Source of the DNA: Porphyra umbilicalis
Taxonomy: Eukaryota; Rhodophyta; Bangiophyceae; Bangiales; Bangiaceae
NCBI GenBank assembly: GCA_002049455.2
Contig: KV919050.1
Location: 1 to 64,000, forward strand
Direction: 5' to 3'
DNA: 64,000 bases
The notes below the pieces were generated by a model. That model did no database searches. It was given only the letters and a program-made list of their open reading frames with translations, and was not told where the DNA came from. Both the position numbers and the translations under genes were made by a program. This document shows positions 9,658 to 21,920 of the stretch, one piece after another (positions within the stretch are counted from its first letter, which is position 1; each line of letters begins with the position of its first letter).

Positions 9658-12600
9658 TTAGCTGCCTGGGTTGAGGGCGCGTGACGTGAAGGGATAAAAG
9701 TGGTTCGTGAAAAAGCGCGTCGCATGGCGCTCAGAAGCAGTGTCTGCTACATTGGACGGCATGGCACGCAGGCCGCGCCGTTCAGCGAGGTCTTGAAAGT
9801 CAGGTACCACGTGCTCTAGCCGAAGCACACATGTGAGGGGCACGCAAGCCAGTAGAGGCCAATCATCGGACGGATTCTCAAAGCACCAGGCCATCCGCCT
9901 ACACCCAGACCTCGTGAGAGAGCAGCGAGGTATAGATGGCACCTCTCGAAGACAACGAACCACAGCGAAGTCGTCCACTGCACCGCCCAGCATACGGACG
10001 ACCAGCCTGACAAGACCCAGCTGCCGGCGACCACCTTCGTCCGTGTACCAGATGTAGTCGTACCGCGGCTTTCCAAAATGGGTCTCGGTCGCGCATGCCG
10101 TCTGCACCACGGATGATGCCCCCCACTCGAACGTACAGTGGAACGTGAAAGAGGGCGACACGACAAGAGTGCAGTCCGGCTGCTTGCCAAGCACTGTCCC
10201 CAGGCTCGCCATGCCCGGCAGCTCCTCGGCGTCGGCAATGGTGATACAAAGTCCCCGGTGTGACCTCGACAAAGACGGAGCGGGAGCCGTCGCCACGTCG
10301 CCAACGATAGCGTCGCTCTCCAATAAGAGGTGGATCCCGTCGCTGCCCCCAGCGTCCTCGAGGTCAAACTCCCTTATCTCACGCAACACCTCTGCCTGCG
10401 TCTCTGCCGCTCTCATCATCTGCACGACCATTGTAGGCCCTCGCTTGTTCGTCCGCGCATACATCTTCTTGCATGGCCCATGCAGCGCCTCGTTTTCGCT
10501 CGTGTCCCCCTCCCACAAGTTGCCATTGCCGAGCAAGGCAGATAGGAGGTGATTGGCGAGACGATGGGCCTTGGTGGTGTGCGCAGGTCCAAAGAGCAGG
10601 TCAACGTGGTCGACAATGAATTCTCGTGCTTCCTGCGCAAGAGCACGCATCTGCTGCTCGGACATGTGGGTCGTGTTGGCCATGTTGTCGCCCATCAGGC
10701 GCCCACCAAGCACCGCCATGCGACAATAGACGTCCAGCACCGCCCTGTGCAAGGGGAGGTCACCGTAAAGTCGCTGGTACGTGGAAGAGTGCACGATGTC
10801 TGGCACGTCAGGGTCAGGCAGCACCTCGTCGGCCTCCTCAAGGGAGACGCCATCAAGCCCGTGCCCGTCATCAACCTCGTCTTCATCGCACGGGGGCGCT
10901 CGACGAGTTTCGCGCGCCTGTGCAGGTGCAGCGTCAGTGTGGCGCGCATGCTGCTCTTCGGAGGGACCGCCAACACCGGCGATCATGTGAGGCATCATTG
11001 TAAGCCCGTGCCGCCACAGACGCCCCGTCATCTGCAGCTGTTTCTCGGTAGGAGGAACAAAAAACCTATCATGCGCAAAGCAAACATACAAGCGAACAAC
11101 AAGCCACGTGACAGGTAGCATAGGTGGTGAGCTCCGTGAACCTTAGAATAGACGGTGAATGATGCTGCCCCACCACAAGATACGACCAGGCAACAGAAGC
11201 TACCACGGGGATGAACACAGCAGCATAATGCCAATGTACGTACCCGGGCGGTGTTGGAGAAGGCACACAGAGATGGCCCATTTCCCAAGCGCGCAGGTTG
11301 AGCGCTTCCAGCGTGTCTGGCACCGGCCCGAGACGGGCGTCCTTTCCCTCACACACGACGCGAAGGAAAGAGGGGAAGCGCTGAGCCACCATGCGAACCA
11401 CTCCCAGCTTCCAGACGTGTAGAAGGTCGAAAGAAATTACATCAAAGAGCTGCTTGTTGTCTGTCGCCAAGCCCCACACAGCACCAAGAACCGGGACAAA
11501 AGCAAGGGCACTGTGCTCCAAACCCAGCTGCTTGCGGAGTGATGGCCGGGGATCGCGATCTCTCGTGATAGCGCCTTCTAGCTGGGCGTCCAGAACGGAC
11601 GTCACGTCCCGCCGCGGTGCGTCGAGCCCAGCGCGACCGCCCGCCACGCCCCGCCGGACCATGCAGTGTGAGCAAAAGTACTCACACCCGTTGCCCATCA
11701 GACAAACGACCGAGCGCTCACCGAGTTGGTCCGCAACGAGCCCGACGATGCGTGGCACGGCGGTCAGCTTTTGCTGGCCGGGAAACTCAACCGTAACCCC
11801 GGACCGGCTTGCACCAACGAACCGACGAAGAAGGATGGCAAGGCAACGTTGAAGAACCGAGTTGCGGGTGTCACTCGCGCGGCGACGGGCGGCCGCCGTG
11901 CGAGCAACCGGCTTACCGACATGGGGGATGTGGCCAACGGTCACCCACTGCACTGCCCGGTCCCGAATGTTGACCACGCGTACGCGAACTGGGTACATAT
12001 AATGTGCACCAGACCAAGACACGACGGCCTCATCAATGAATAGTTGCACGCCCAAGACAAACGATTGCAACCCATAGCGACTACGAACAGAAGCCTCCTC
12101 CGTCAGGAACACATCACTGTCCATCATCTCGGCTCTCATGCGCGTCCCGTCCGGCCCAGCACCGAGCTTCTCCCCCCACAACAGCAGGTGCCGCGCGTTC
12201 TTGAGCAAGTCAAGAACGGTGAGCAGGAGGTCCCTGGAATAGAAAATAAACGACACACCCTCCACGACCAACGGAGTCTCCTCCCACCCCAGCTTAGACA
12301 GAACTCGTCGCTGCTCCCCTCGCACAGCGGCCACAAAAGAATGCCGAGTGGGGAAGGCACGTGCCAACTCCCCTTCATCGGAGCTCTCCCCATCAGACAG
12401 GTCGTCAGCGCGCGGATGATGGTTGGCACGTGCACCGCCTGCAAGCGCCTGCTCCTGTCGTGGTCTAGGACCACGACGGCGACCGAAAGGGCGCCGCGCG
12501 CGACCGTCTTGCTCTGTCATGAGCAGCACTGTCAGGTACGCCATCTGGTCCGTCTCGGTAAGCCCCCGACCACCAGCGCTCAGCGTGAACTTGAGCACTT

Positions 12601-13054
12601 CCCGCAGCAAGGGCGTGTTAAACACAGACGGCTGCTGCCCAACACTGGGGGGGACCAATAGACGCGTCGTTCCCGCCTCGGGTAGAGACTCGTAGTAAGC
12701 CCAGATGCGGGCAGCGGTCGACGTGTGGAACACGTGCCGTCGCCGAGGGGATGCAAGCGACCCGTGCACGAGCCCGACCACGGGGAGACGTACGATACCC
12801 AGCCCGCCTAGAAGTGGCTGCTCTTCATCGCCTCCCGGCGTGGGAGTAGGAGAAGGTAACCAAGGGAGTGCACGGGGCGGTGATGCACCGCTGGGGCGCC
12901 GCGAGGGGAGGACAGAGCTTCTCAAGCCACTAATGCTGGACAGAACCACATTCGCAGCAGCGCGGTGCTGCTCTCTCGTAGCGGCCCGCTCATGCAGCTC
13001 GAAAAAGTCCGGTGGCGGCACGAGCCGATTCCGCCTGGGGTGGCGAACGCTCAT
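9658..13054 (-). CDS. EnSpm/Plavaka-like DNA transposase (two exons)
   Basis: Exon 1 (13054-11142) and exon 2 (11065-9658) join in frame across a 76-bp GT-AG intron (11141-11066), giving about 1,106 residues. The frame is open up to 13402, but MSVRHPRRNRLVPPPDFF at 13054 looks like the natural start. Features resembling Plavaka/EnSpm transposases are YPVRVRVVNI followed by WVTVGHIPHVGKP, a Cys cluster (CEYFCSHCMVRRG), DLLHVWKLGVVR, and late in the protein LWEGDTSENEALHG followed by KKMYARTNKRG. It would cut and paste the element at its GAACAG-rich ends. No internal stop is seen, so it may be functional. Family placement rests on motif memory, and a KDZ-type relative is the alternative. Confidence 0.68.
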
Positions 13055-15151
13055 GTGGTGCGTGCGGGCGGGCTGGGACAAGAATAAGCGAGGGCAAAAC
13101 CAACACAACCAGGAGGCACAGTCACCGCCGCCGGTGTCGCCCCTTAAGTCTTGTTCCATTGTCTGCTTCGTAGGACGACAGCACGCGGGAAGGCTGGGCA
13201 TATACATGCATTGGAAAGCGCGTTGGGATGGAATAGACACGGTGTTTATCCTTGAGCAGGTGAGATACTGGACACAAGGAGGCGAAAAGCAGAGGCGCCT
13301 TAGCGTTCCCTCCGGGAACGTCTCACACCGTCGCCCGATCGAATGGCGTTCACTGCCCGTCTCAGACCACATCGGGGAGCGTGCTGGCCCGACAAAGGAC
13401 AAGAACAGCCAGTGGCCGCTACAAACGTACTTTGCAAAGGCGATGCGGGCGCTAATGGGAGAATAGACGAGTAAATGGTTTGGTCATGGGACAGGTGAGA
13501 GGAATGTGACACACACGTCCTGGGGTACAACGTGCGTGGTGGGGGGAGGGAAGAAGGGAGCAGCAACCGGCGCTCGGAGCGTGCCAATGGAGGGGGAGGG
13601 GGGGAAGGCAGCACGCATTCCCGAGTGGTGGCAGTCAAAGCACCACGCCGCAGAAGTGGGGCCTCCGTCGCGCTACCCACCGGCAGAAGACAGTTGCACG
13701 ACGGTCAGGCCGCCGCGAAAAAGAGCAAACGGCATGCGACCTCCACCGAACGGGCTACGGCAGAATGCGTGTCGTGGAGAGAACGACGGGACACACAAGG
13801 CACCAGGACCGCCACCAACCAGGACGGTCTACATGCCGACCGACCGCCACACGCGCACACCGCAGAGCAACGTGGCTGGCGCGTGCAAAACCGGAGTTGA
13901 TGTGCCGTCTGTTCAATTTCATTGACACTGAATCAACTCCTCCTTCCTGAAGCAAGTAGATTCTGAACTTCACCGAGTTTGATGTCTTGTAACAAAATGA
14001 ACGCGATCTGATTGGTCCTCCACTCTGTTCCAGGGGTCTTACATAAAACGTGGACCCCCGTCTCAGTTGAACTTGCCCACATGCTGTGACGTCTCAAGCA
14101 CCGCGTGTGTGGAAAATCACCAACTGCTCATGAACCCGCCGCATTTCCATCGCGTTCCATCCCTTGACGTCGACACAGATCTCACTCACACACCAAGCAC
14201 AGCTGCAGGCGCCGCCGTCGTCGACCGCTGCGTGCCACCCCCACCGCTACCGGCCCGAGCTCCTCCCCTGCCCTGCTTTCGTTCTCCAGGGGTTGGGTGC
14301 GCCCCAAGTTTTGGCATTGTCCCCCCCCCCGCTTCCTCGGACGGTGCCCTCGCTCTCCTTTGGGGCACGCCCTGCGTCGTTCGCGTCCTCGCCCGTGTGC
14401 CACGGGCACTTGCAACTTTGCACCCCCCCCTCCGCTCCCCCCCCCCCCCCTCTTCGAGGAGCCTGGGACCACTGGGCACGCCGCCTTGGGTCACGGGGTA
14501 CCGCTGCGGTGTCTCGCCGCCCGCTGGAGGTGGGCGGGTGGGGTTTGCGGGTCGGAGCGAGGGGGCGTTGCCATGGTCGTCGGACCCGGTGGAGGGCGGG
14601 GTAGGTGTGGTGGTGCGTGGGCTTCTTGTGCTCGTGGCACTTCACGGAAGGGGGGTCAAGGGAGGTCGTCAGGGTCGGTGCTGGGTACCGGGCCAAGCGA
14701 CGACCATATGTCCAGGGTCTCCTATGGGCACCTACTGGAAGGTGTGGTGAACTGCAAAGGTGTCGCTTTCGACGCGGTGTTGTATGACGCTGACTTGTGC
14801 TGTGCGCTTCGTTTGCATCTCCTCGCTCGTGGTCGCACTCGATTGGGTGCGGGTGACAGTGCATCCTGCCAGGGCTGCCCTCGTTGGAGGCTGGGCGCCT
14901 GTAGCTCCCGCAGGCGTCACCGCGCCGGGCGGGTCCCGCGCGGGATGCCACGCAGGCTGCCGCGCGTGGGGGAGGTGAACTATCTTTAAGGGTGCGATGG
15001 GACCTGCAGTGCTCGCCATCTCTCTTGGCCACTCCGACAGACCGCCTGTTGCTGCAGCCGCTGGTGTCTACTCTCTCCCCCCCCCCCCCCCCGCGCGGCT
15101 TGTCGTACCCCGCTTCCCCTCGTGCTGATCGTCCTCAACGAGTTGCTTGCC
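13055..15151. other. central region between two divergent transposon genes
   Basis: This is the likely bidirectional promoter region of the element. No recognised gene. It holds short Ser/Pro/Arg-rich frames, pyrimidine runs near 14322-14450 and a run of 14 or more C at 15080-15093. Confidence 0.5.
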
Positions 15152-16148
15152 ATGGCGCCCGGGGACAAGGACGTCCCGAAGACGCTGACCGAGTCCGACG
15201 AGAACGACCTGGTCATCGATGTTGATGCTCTACCGTCGGATGCAGTCACTCCTTCCTCCAAGGGCTTCCCTCCTTCATCCAAGGGCAAGCGGGTGGCGAA
15301 TGCCGTTCCCAGGCACGACGTCATCGATGTCGATGACCCTGAGACGTGGGCGTGTCGTGCCCCGTCTGCTGGGGGACCCTCGTCATCGGCCGGTCCACAA
15401 GAGCCGAGTATGAAGTTCGACGGGGCGCTTGGTGTGGTTTTGTACGACCAAAAAATGGACGTGAAGATTCAAGACGCTCAGGCGGCTCGTGCTGCATCTG
15501 TCGACGCCGTCGTGCCTCCTGATGCTTCAATTTCTGTTGATACGCGTGCTCGCGCCATGGTGCTGGGCGAAGCCGCCATGGGGGCGTCGCCTTCAGGTGA
15601 AGTGGCATCGTCTCCTGGTGATGCGGCGTCGTCTTACGTTGGAGCAGCTGCGTATGATGCAATGCCTGTGCCGGCTGCCTCGGCACCCGTCGAGCTCATA
15701 GAGGCGCGCCCTGGAAAAGTTGCTCGTCTCGCGGCGACTACGTCTGCGCCTGGAGCGCTGGTTCTTCCAACGGGCAAGCACGGGCGGCGTCGCTCCAAGT
15801 GGACCGCTCGTCCTGTGTTCGTCCGCAAGGCGGCGGTCATGTCGGTTGTATCATCTGCACCGCGAATGATGGCGTATCCTTCCACGCCGCCGGCTTCGGT
15901 CGGCACGTTCGGGCATCGCGCGTTGGCCGGGGACACCGAACTTGGCGCGGGTGCTGCCGATATTGACGGTCAGGGTGGCGTTGACAGCGACAGCAGCTCC
16001 GTTCCCCATGGTCGCAGTGGCGGGCTGTCTGCTGATGACGGCGCTGACGCGCGACCGAGCTCTTGTATCCGTGATGGCGATGACGTCAATGGTGGCAGCG
16101 GTAGCTGCGGTGGTGGCGGTGGCGGTAAAGACGGCAGCGGCGACAGCG

Positions 16149-16179
<31 letters not shown>

Positions 16180-18567
16180 CGGCGGCGGCGGCCACGATGG
16201 CCATGGTGTCGGTGATGGTGGCACTGGTGGCGGCCATGGTGGGCGAGAATCGGATACTGCGCAGGGGCGGGCGGCAGCTGCCGCGTCCGACGCGCTGGCG
16301 AACCAGCTGGCTGCTCGTTCGCGCAACCCCACTCTGCTTCCGGCGCGGTTTTTGGCGCCGGGAGCGCCGGCTGTGTTTGCCTCTGCATCGGCAGCTCGCG
16401 CGGCGCGGCCTCCCGTTGCCCCTGGCATTGCTTACGGCCTCATTCCGTCGGGCATCAGCCCGTCCACGCTGCCTTTGCGCGCGACGACCCCGCACCAGAC
16501 TCGTGCTTCTCCGGCTCACTCGTTAGTGCCTGTAGGCAGCGATGAAGATGACGGCAGCAGCGAGGAGATGGATGACGATGCTTTGGTGATGGCGTACGTC
16601 ACCCCGCCGGCGTCACCTGCTCCGCAAGCGACGCCGTCGTCGTCACCTCTTTGCGCGCGGGCGCCGTCGAGAAAGCGACGCCGTGAGAGCCACTCGCGCG
16701 TGGCGCGTGAGGCATCCATTCATGTAGCGGCAGGTGCAGCAGGCGACGCCGGTACGGAAGAGCCTGGCATGGCTATCAAGGACCTGTACGACGCTCTGCG
16801 CAGCGGGCTCTCTTCATTGCGGCGTGAGTTCACGCGATTCCGCGCGGAGCTTGTCATCGTCAAGTCTCAAGCTGCGTCATCCCTGCGGCGCATGGACGGG
16901 ATTGCTGCGGCGGCGGAAGGACGTGAGACCAGGGCTGGCGTTGTGCTCGAGCGCCTCGGGGAGCTCATCAAAGTTGTGCAGGACCTGGACGGCCACGTGA
17001 CTAAGACCACGGCCGACGGAACGGGTCGCCGCGACGGCGATGGTAACGACTGTGTCGCGCTGGTGACCGAGATTAAGGTACGTTGTGACTCCGCTGATCC
17101 ACTCGTACTCACTCGACGGGTCAGTGGCATGTGAGTGTGTTGGGTCTGGCCGCCCACTGCGACATACCAACCCGCTGCGTTCTAACCGCGTGGTACCTTG
17201 TCAGTTTTAATCTGTGTGTTGAGTGTCGCAATTATCCGTTGACTCCTCGCCTGTCTCTGTGTGTTGTGCTTGATATGCTGACAGGAGCTGTTCATCGAGG
17301 CGCTTATGACGGAGATGCGCACCGCTGCTACCTCGGCTTTGGTGCTTCCGAGCACGAGTACGGTGAACGCCAAGCTCCTCAATGTGGCCGCACGCGACAT
17401 GAGCGTTTCCGAGTCGGCTGCAGCAGAAAAGCTGCAAGCGAAGATGATGCTGCCCGTTCGGAAGCCGGCCAAAGGAATGGCACTAGTGGTGGCGTACCAG
17501 TATATTAAGCGCGTCGTGGGGCACCTGAGTAGCTCGCTGACGTCCATTTGCGTGACCACCTTTGTCAAGCGCACCCATGCCATCAAGGGCATAGGGTCGT
17601 GGAGCTCTCCCTCGGCGTCCTCAACTCGGCGCGTGCTTATGCAGTCTCCCGACGAGTGCATGGATCTGCTGCGAGCGGATGCCTTTATCAAGGACGCGTT
17701 TGGTCGTTTGGCTATGCTGGACGCACTCGACAACTTCATTGACGAGCTGGGCGGCACGGCGGCCATGGTGTGCTGGACGGGACCGAACAAGGCAACGCGT
17801 GTCATCCGTTGTCTTTTTGGCCATGTCGCCAACGTCTCCTTCCGAGTAGGTTGATGGCCTCCGCCTCCCGTCTGTGTCGTCCGGCCGTGCATTTTCATTG
17901 TTCAGTACACCACCTTGTGCTCGTGCTCTTGCTGCACGCCCCATTGTTACAGTGCGTACTGACTTGTCTGACCTGCTTTCGCCAATTTCTGCTTCGCGTT
18001 ACTGTGTCTTGGCTTGGGTGTATGGTGTTTTTCTCAATGTTGCAGGTGCGCTCCTATCTGCGTCATCGGGCGGGGCTCCCTCCCATTGTGGCGGGCTCCA
18101 GCGCCCTGAATCAGGGAAACCGTTCGCTCTTTGAGCGCGAGCTCCTCCTCCTGCATGACATCCTCCCCAAGGATAACGACGTGCACGATGGTCTCCAACT
18201 GCTGGACGGAGGCAATCCCGACCGCCACCTCATCATTCGTGTTGCAGTCCCCCCTTCAGTTCCTGTCGTCCCGCGCGCCGAGGCCCTCGAACCCGCTGCG
18301 GCTTGTGCTCCTTCGGTCCCCGGCGTCGTGGGTGCCGCTCCGCGCGGCGTCGTGCTCCCTATTCCGTCGCAGCCAATGCGTCTCGAGCCGCTGCCCCCGC
18401 ACCTAACGGGCCGCGGCGCGTCTCCTTCTCGTGAGAACAACTTGACCCCCGTCGTGCGCCACGGCGAGCGCGCCGATGACTACGAGGAGGAGGAGGATGA
18501 AGAAATTCGTCCGGTTTCTGACAACCGTGCGGCGCAGTGGCGGGCGTACCGCGCGGCCGGCTTTTGA
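15152..18567 (+). CDS. three-exon gene of unknown function inside the transposon
   Basis: Exons 15152-17077, 17285-17845 and 18046-18567 are joined by two phase-0 GT-AG introns (207 and 200 bp). Together they encode about 1,002 residues. The ATG in TGCCATGGCG was preferred. The N-terminal two thirds is acidic/Ser/Pro-rich with a Gly/Asp-rich stretch (about residues 310-365). A basic nuclear-localisation-like SRKRRRE lies near residue 507, and a probable coiled coil at about 545-620. The more ordered C-terminal part contains AYQYIKRVVGHLSSSLTSIC, CMDLLRADAFIKDAFGRLAM and SLFERELLLLHDILP. An acidic tail (EEEEDEEIRP) ends it. I recognise no family. Its place inside the element, divergent from the transposase, suggests an accessory DNA-binding or regulatory protein. 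Confidence 0.72.
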
Positions 18568-19156
18568 GACGTGCCTGTTGCTGCTCCTGCCGCTCAGGTG
18601 TCTTGACGGCTCCAAGGACCCCGTCGCCTCACACTGGCCAGGGCTTTGTCCTTATGTGTTGTTTCGGCGCTTCTTGCTTTTGGTTTGCTCCTTGCTTCTT
18701 GCTTGTGCCGCTCAGGCGTTCCGGGGGGAGCTGTACCCCCGTCTCGCTCTGGCCACGGGCCTTGTTTTCATTGTCCGTTTTCTCTGTGTCTGTCGTGCTT
18801 GTTGCTCGATGCTGTAGCATCCTTGCGTGGGACTGATGCGTCCCTGTCTGCCGTGCATTGGGGTTTGGTGTCGAGCATACTGCTGGTAGCTGTCGGTGAC
18901 CGCAGTGCCTGCTGAGAAAGAAGAGCACGTTTTTTCCTCGTATGACGTCAGCACCTGCCGCAGCAGTAATCGCAATGCAATTCTCACAGTCCCATTGTCG
19001 ACGAGTTATATAATTGTAAATGACTGCACACGCGCTTGCACGGAGGACTGCATGCGTCGCTAATACGGCGTCCCCGCTTCGACTCTAATGCAGCACGTTC
19101 AAAAGCCCTTTGGGTCCCACGTGCTGCACGGTTCTGACAGAACCACGAGATCCAGA
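18568..19156. other. transposon right arm, non-coding
   Basis: No gene is recognised between the accessory gene and the right inverted end. The sequence is T-rich on the plus strand at 18640-18830. Confidence 0.5.
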
Positions 19157-19264
19157 GCTCAGCACCGAACAGTAATGGAACAGAATGGCCTCTGTTGGGC
19201 GCCTGTTCGGCAACAGCCACCCGAACAGAATCACGTTCTGTTGGGGGCGTCGCCAGTTGCGACG
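19157..19264 (-). repeat. right inverted end with GAACAG/CTGTT arrays
   Basis: This is the inverted counterpart of 8795-8930. It reads GCACCGAACAGTAATGG at its inner edge and CCAGTTGCGACG at its outer edge, with CTGTTGGGC, CTGTTCGG and CCGAACAGAA between. Confidence 0.65.
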
Positions 19265-19265
19265 A

Positions 19266-19680
19266 CCGTGGGGCGCACCCACCAACCTCAATGCCGGCGC
19301 CCGTGCCCTCCCCCCCCCTCCCCCCCCCTCCTCCACCCCCCCTTTCTCTCTACCTACCCACCAGCAGCTCCCGCCGTCCCGTCATGGCCACAGCGCGTGC
19401 CTCGTGGGCGCACCCGCAGACCTCAATGCCGGCGCCCGTGCCGTCCCGCCCCCCCCCACCCCTCCGTCTCTCACCCACCTCCCGCTCTGCCGGCCAGCGG
19501 CTCCCGCCGTGCCGTCATGACCACAGCGCGTGCCCCGTGGGCGCACCCGCCGACATCACTGTGGGTGCCCACGCGCTCCCCCCCCCCCCCCCCCCGCCCC
19601 CCCCCCCTCCGCCTCACCCACCTCCTCCCCTAGCCGCCCGCAACTCCCGCCGCACCGTCAGCGCCACAGCGCGTGACTGG
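19266..19680 (+). repeat. degenerate minisatellite, three units of about 130 bp
   Basis: Three tandem units each run from GGGCGCACCC, through a segment like CCTCAATGCCGGCGCCCGTG, a C-rich run, GCTCCCGCCGT, then CACAGCGCGTG. Units start near 19271, 19406 and 19539 and differ mainly in C-run length. Confidence 0.6.
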
Positions 19681-20890
19681 TGCGCGCCGCGCGGCCGGCA
19701 GTGGCGCGCAGCCGCCCCCCCCCCCCCCCATGGCTCCGCCTCGTCTGTCTGCCGCCCGCCCCCGCGGGCACCCGCCGGCCCCCCGGCACCGCAGACACCC
19801 CACACCCCACGCCCGACACACCCGTGCGGTGCGGACCGCGCCGGCCGTGCGGGGCGGGGGGTGCGGCGCGCGTCGACCGCGGGCCGCGTCGCCCGCGGGG
19901 CGACGGGGGCGCCCGTCCCGTCGACGACGCACGCAGCGCACATCGTCGCACACACGTCGGTCGCGAGACACCGCCACGGCCCGCCGCCCGCCACGTGGTT
20001 GCAACCCCAACGTTGGGGATGGGGAGAGAGGCGGGGCGCCCCCCCTCCCGCCACCCGCGGCGTGCGCGGCGCCCGTTGCCACACCGACGCCGCGCGGAGC
20101 GCTGGGGGGGGGGGGACCACCCCCCCGCAGCGCCCGGTGCGCGCCCGCCACAGTCCAGGTACCTACCGCCCGCCTCTCCGCCCACCTTCGCGGTACTTGC
20201 GTCCCGGCCCATCCGCCCCGCCCCACACCCAACCGCCTCCCGACGGCGCGGCGGCGCGCCGCACCGACGTGGGGGGGGGGGGCGGTGCGCACGGGGCGGC
20301 GGCGGCCGCCCCCGCGCGGGGGGTTGCGCGGGGGGGGGGGGGGGGGAGGCCACCCCCCGCCACCGCCCCGTGGGTCCCCCCACGGGCCCGTCTGCGCCGC
20401 GCAGCGGCGGCGGTGGGGTGGGCGGGGGGGCGGGGGGCGGCCGCGCACGAGCGCCGCCGCCGTGTGGGGCGCGCCGTGCGGGGCGCCCGCCCGCCCGCAA
20501 CGGCCGGCCGCGTGTCTGGGGGTGGGCGCCCGCCGCGCGCACCCGCGCGGGGTGCGAGGCCGTGGAGGGGGGACGCGCCGCCGTCGACGCGCGCCGACGC
20601 GGCCGCGCCCGCGACACGGGGCCGCTGCCGGTACCCCTCTAGGGGCGCGCGCGCCGTCGGCGGCGGCGGTGTGGCCACCGCGCGGGCCTCGTGGAGCCGC
20701 GCGGCCGCGTGGTGGGTGCGCGGAACCATTTAATACCGTCGACGGGGGCCCCACGACCGCCGCCCCCCTCCGCGCACAGTTAACGACTCGGCCGGCACCG
20801 CCAGCGTCCCACTCCCGGTGCCACCCCCCCCCCCCCCAGTACCCACTGGTCATCCCCCCCCCCTCCCCCCCTCCTCCCCCACCCCCCCCC
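19681..20890. other. G+C-rich stretch without a recognised gene
   Basis: This is dominated by C/G runs and Arg/Pro/Ala-rich open frames on both strands, none with a recognisable motif. It forms the 3' flank of the choice-of-anchor A gene. Confidence 0.5.
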
Positions 20891-21644
20891 TCAACACGCA
20901 AACGGGGCGTGGCGGAACTCGACCCCCCCCCGCGCGCTCGCCACCACCACCGTCCCCTCCACGTGCCCGTACGTCGAGCGCAGGTGCGTGCGCGGGGCCA
21001 TGAGCGCGGCGGGGAGGCCCACATTGTCAATCATCAGCGTCGGCACCCCACAAAAGTTGACAACCGTCGTTGCGGGGACAAAGCCGAAAAAGCCCTTGGC
21101 GGCGAGCACCACGCCGGCAGCGTCGTCGCCAACGCCGCCAATGGCGCCCGCCCCACGCGACCCGTCGCCACCGCCGCCGCCGCCGCCACCGCCCGCGCCG
21201 GCGGCGACGCCCCCGTCGACATTAATGACGACGCGCCGCGCCGCGTCGGTGCGGCCGACGACCTCCACGGCGGTGGCGGCGGTCAAGTCGGCCGCCCGCA
21301 CGCGGCAGATGGCCGCGGCGGGCGGGGCGCCGCGGCGGCGGCGGCGGCGGCGGCCGCCGCCGACGCGAAACTCGACCCGCCGGTCCCCCGTAATGACCGT
21401 GCGGCACCCGGCCGCGTGCCGCCCGCACAGCCCCGCGTTGAGCGCACCGACCGTGCGCGCGAGGGCGCGCCAGCGGGGCACCCCCGCCGCGGCGGCGGCG
21501 GCGCCCCCCCCCCCGCGCGCGCGTCGGGCGCGCACCGCCGCCCGACGGTCGGCGCGACGCGGGCGCGCCCGCCGACGGCGAGCCGCCCATTGTTAATCTG
21601 CCCGTGGGTGGCGTTGAGGTCCCCCCCGACGGCGAGCGCGACGC

Positions 21645-21686
<42 letters not shown>

Positions 21687-21920
21687 AGCGCGCCACGTGG
21701 TTGACGGAAAAGGCGGTGAGGCGGGCGTCGGCGGCGACGGCGAGGGCGCCCTGCACTTCGGTGTGGGCCAAGTCGACGTTGCCGAGGGAGAGGACGTTCC
21801 ACCGCGTGAGGGCGGCGCAGGGGAGGAAGGGGCGGGCGCCCGTGGCGGGGGGGGGGTGGTGAGCGCCGTGAGGAGGGCGGCGGCGGCGGTGGCGGCCAGG
21901 GCGACGGGGCGCCGCGCCAT
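20891..21920 (-). CDS. secreted choice-of-anchor A (CAA) domain protein, frame broken at C/G runs
   Basis: The ATG at 21920 opens a clear signal peptide (MARRPVALAATAAAALLTAL). After a run of 10 C/G (21847-21856) the frame changes, and CAA-domain sequence appears: RWNVLSLGNVDLAHTEVQGA, then VALAVGGDLNATHGQINNGR. After a second run (21506-21514) the rest of the domain follows in another frame: NFCGVPTLMIDNVGLPAALM, GHVEGTVVVAS, and the ending RHAPFAC. This matches the N-terminal GDV-x-ssDVEG and C-terminal N-G-x-iNGT-x-pF pattern of CAA domains, which are extracellular, adhesin-like beta-helical modules mostly described from bacteria. A poly-Gly tract lies mid-domain. Either two run-length errors are present in the sequence or the gene is damaged. 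Domain call good; gene integrity uncertain. Confidence 0.7.

Larger units (their letters stand above)
8795..19264. mobile_element. 10.5-kb CMC (EnSpm/Plavaka-like) DNA transposon
   Basis: Inverted ends at 8795-8930 and 19157-19264 both start CGTCGCAACTGGCGRCG. They then contain several copies of CCGAACAG, GAACAGAA, CTGTTGGGC and CTGTTCGGG. Inside, a two-exon transposase gene reads leftward (13054-9658) and a three-exon gene of unknown function reads rightward (15152-18567). Base composition drops sharply at both ends relative to the flanking islands. A 2-base AC on each side could be the target duplication, but this is too short to be sure. The divergent layout with one transposase and one accessory gene is like that of other large autonomous CMC elements. 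Confidence 0.65.

Noticed and set aside
8795-19264. Classic CACTA assignment
   Set aside because: The ends do not begin CACTA/CACTG and the target duplication is unclear, so only the broader CMC/Plavaka-like label is used.
19195-21862. Long plus-strand frames over the CAA gene
   Set aside because: They are antisense to the recognised CAA-domain sequence and compositionally driven.
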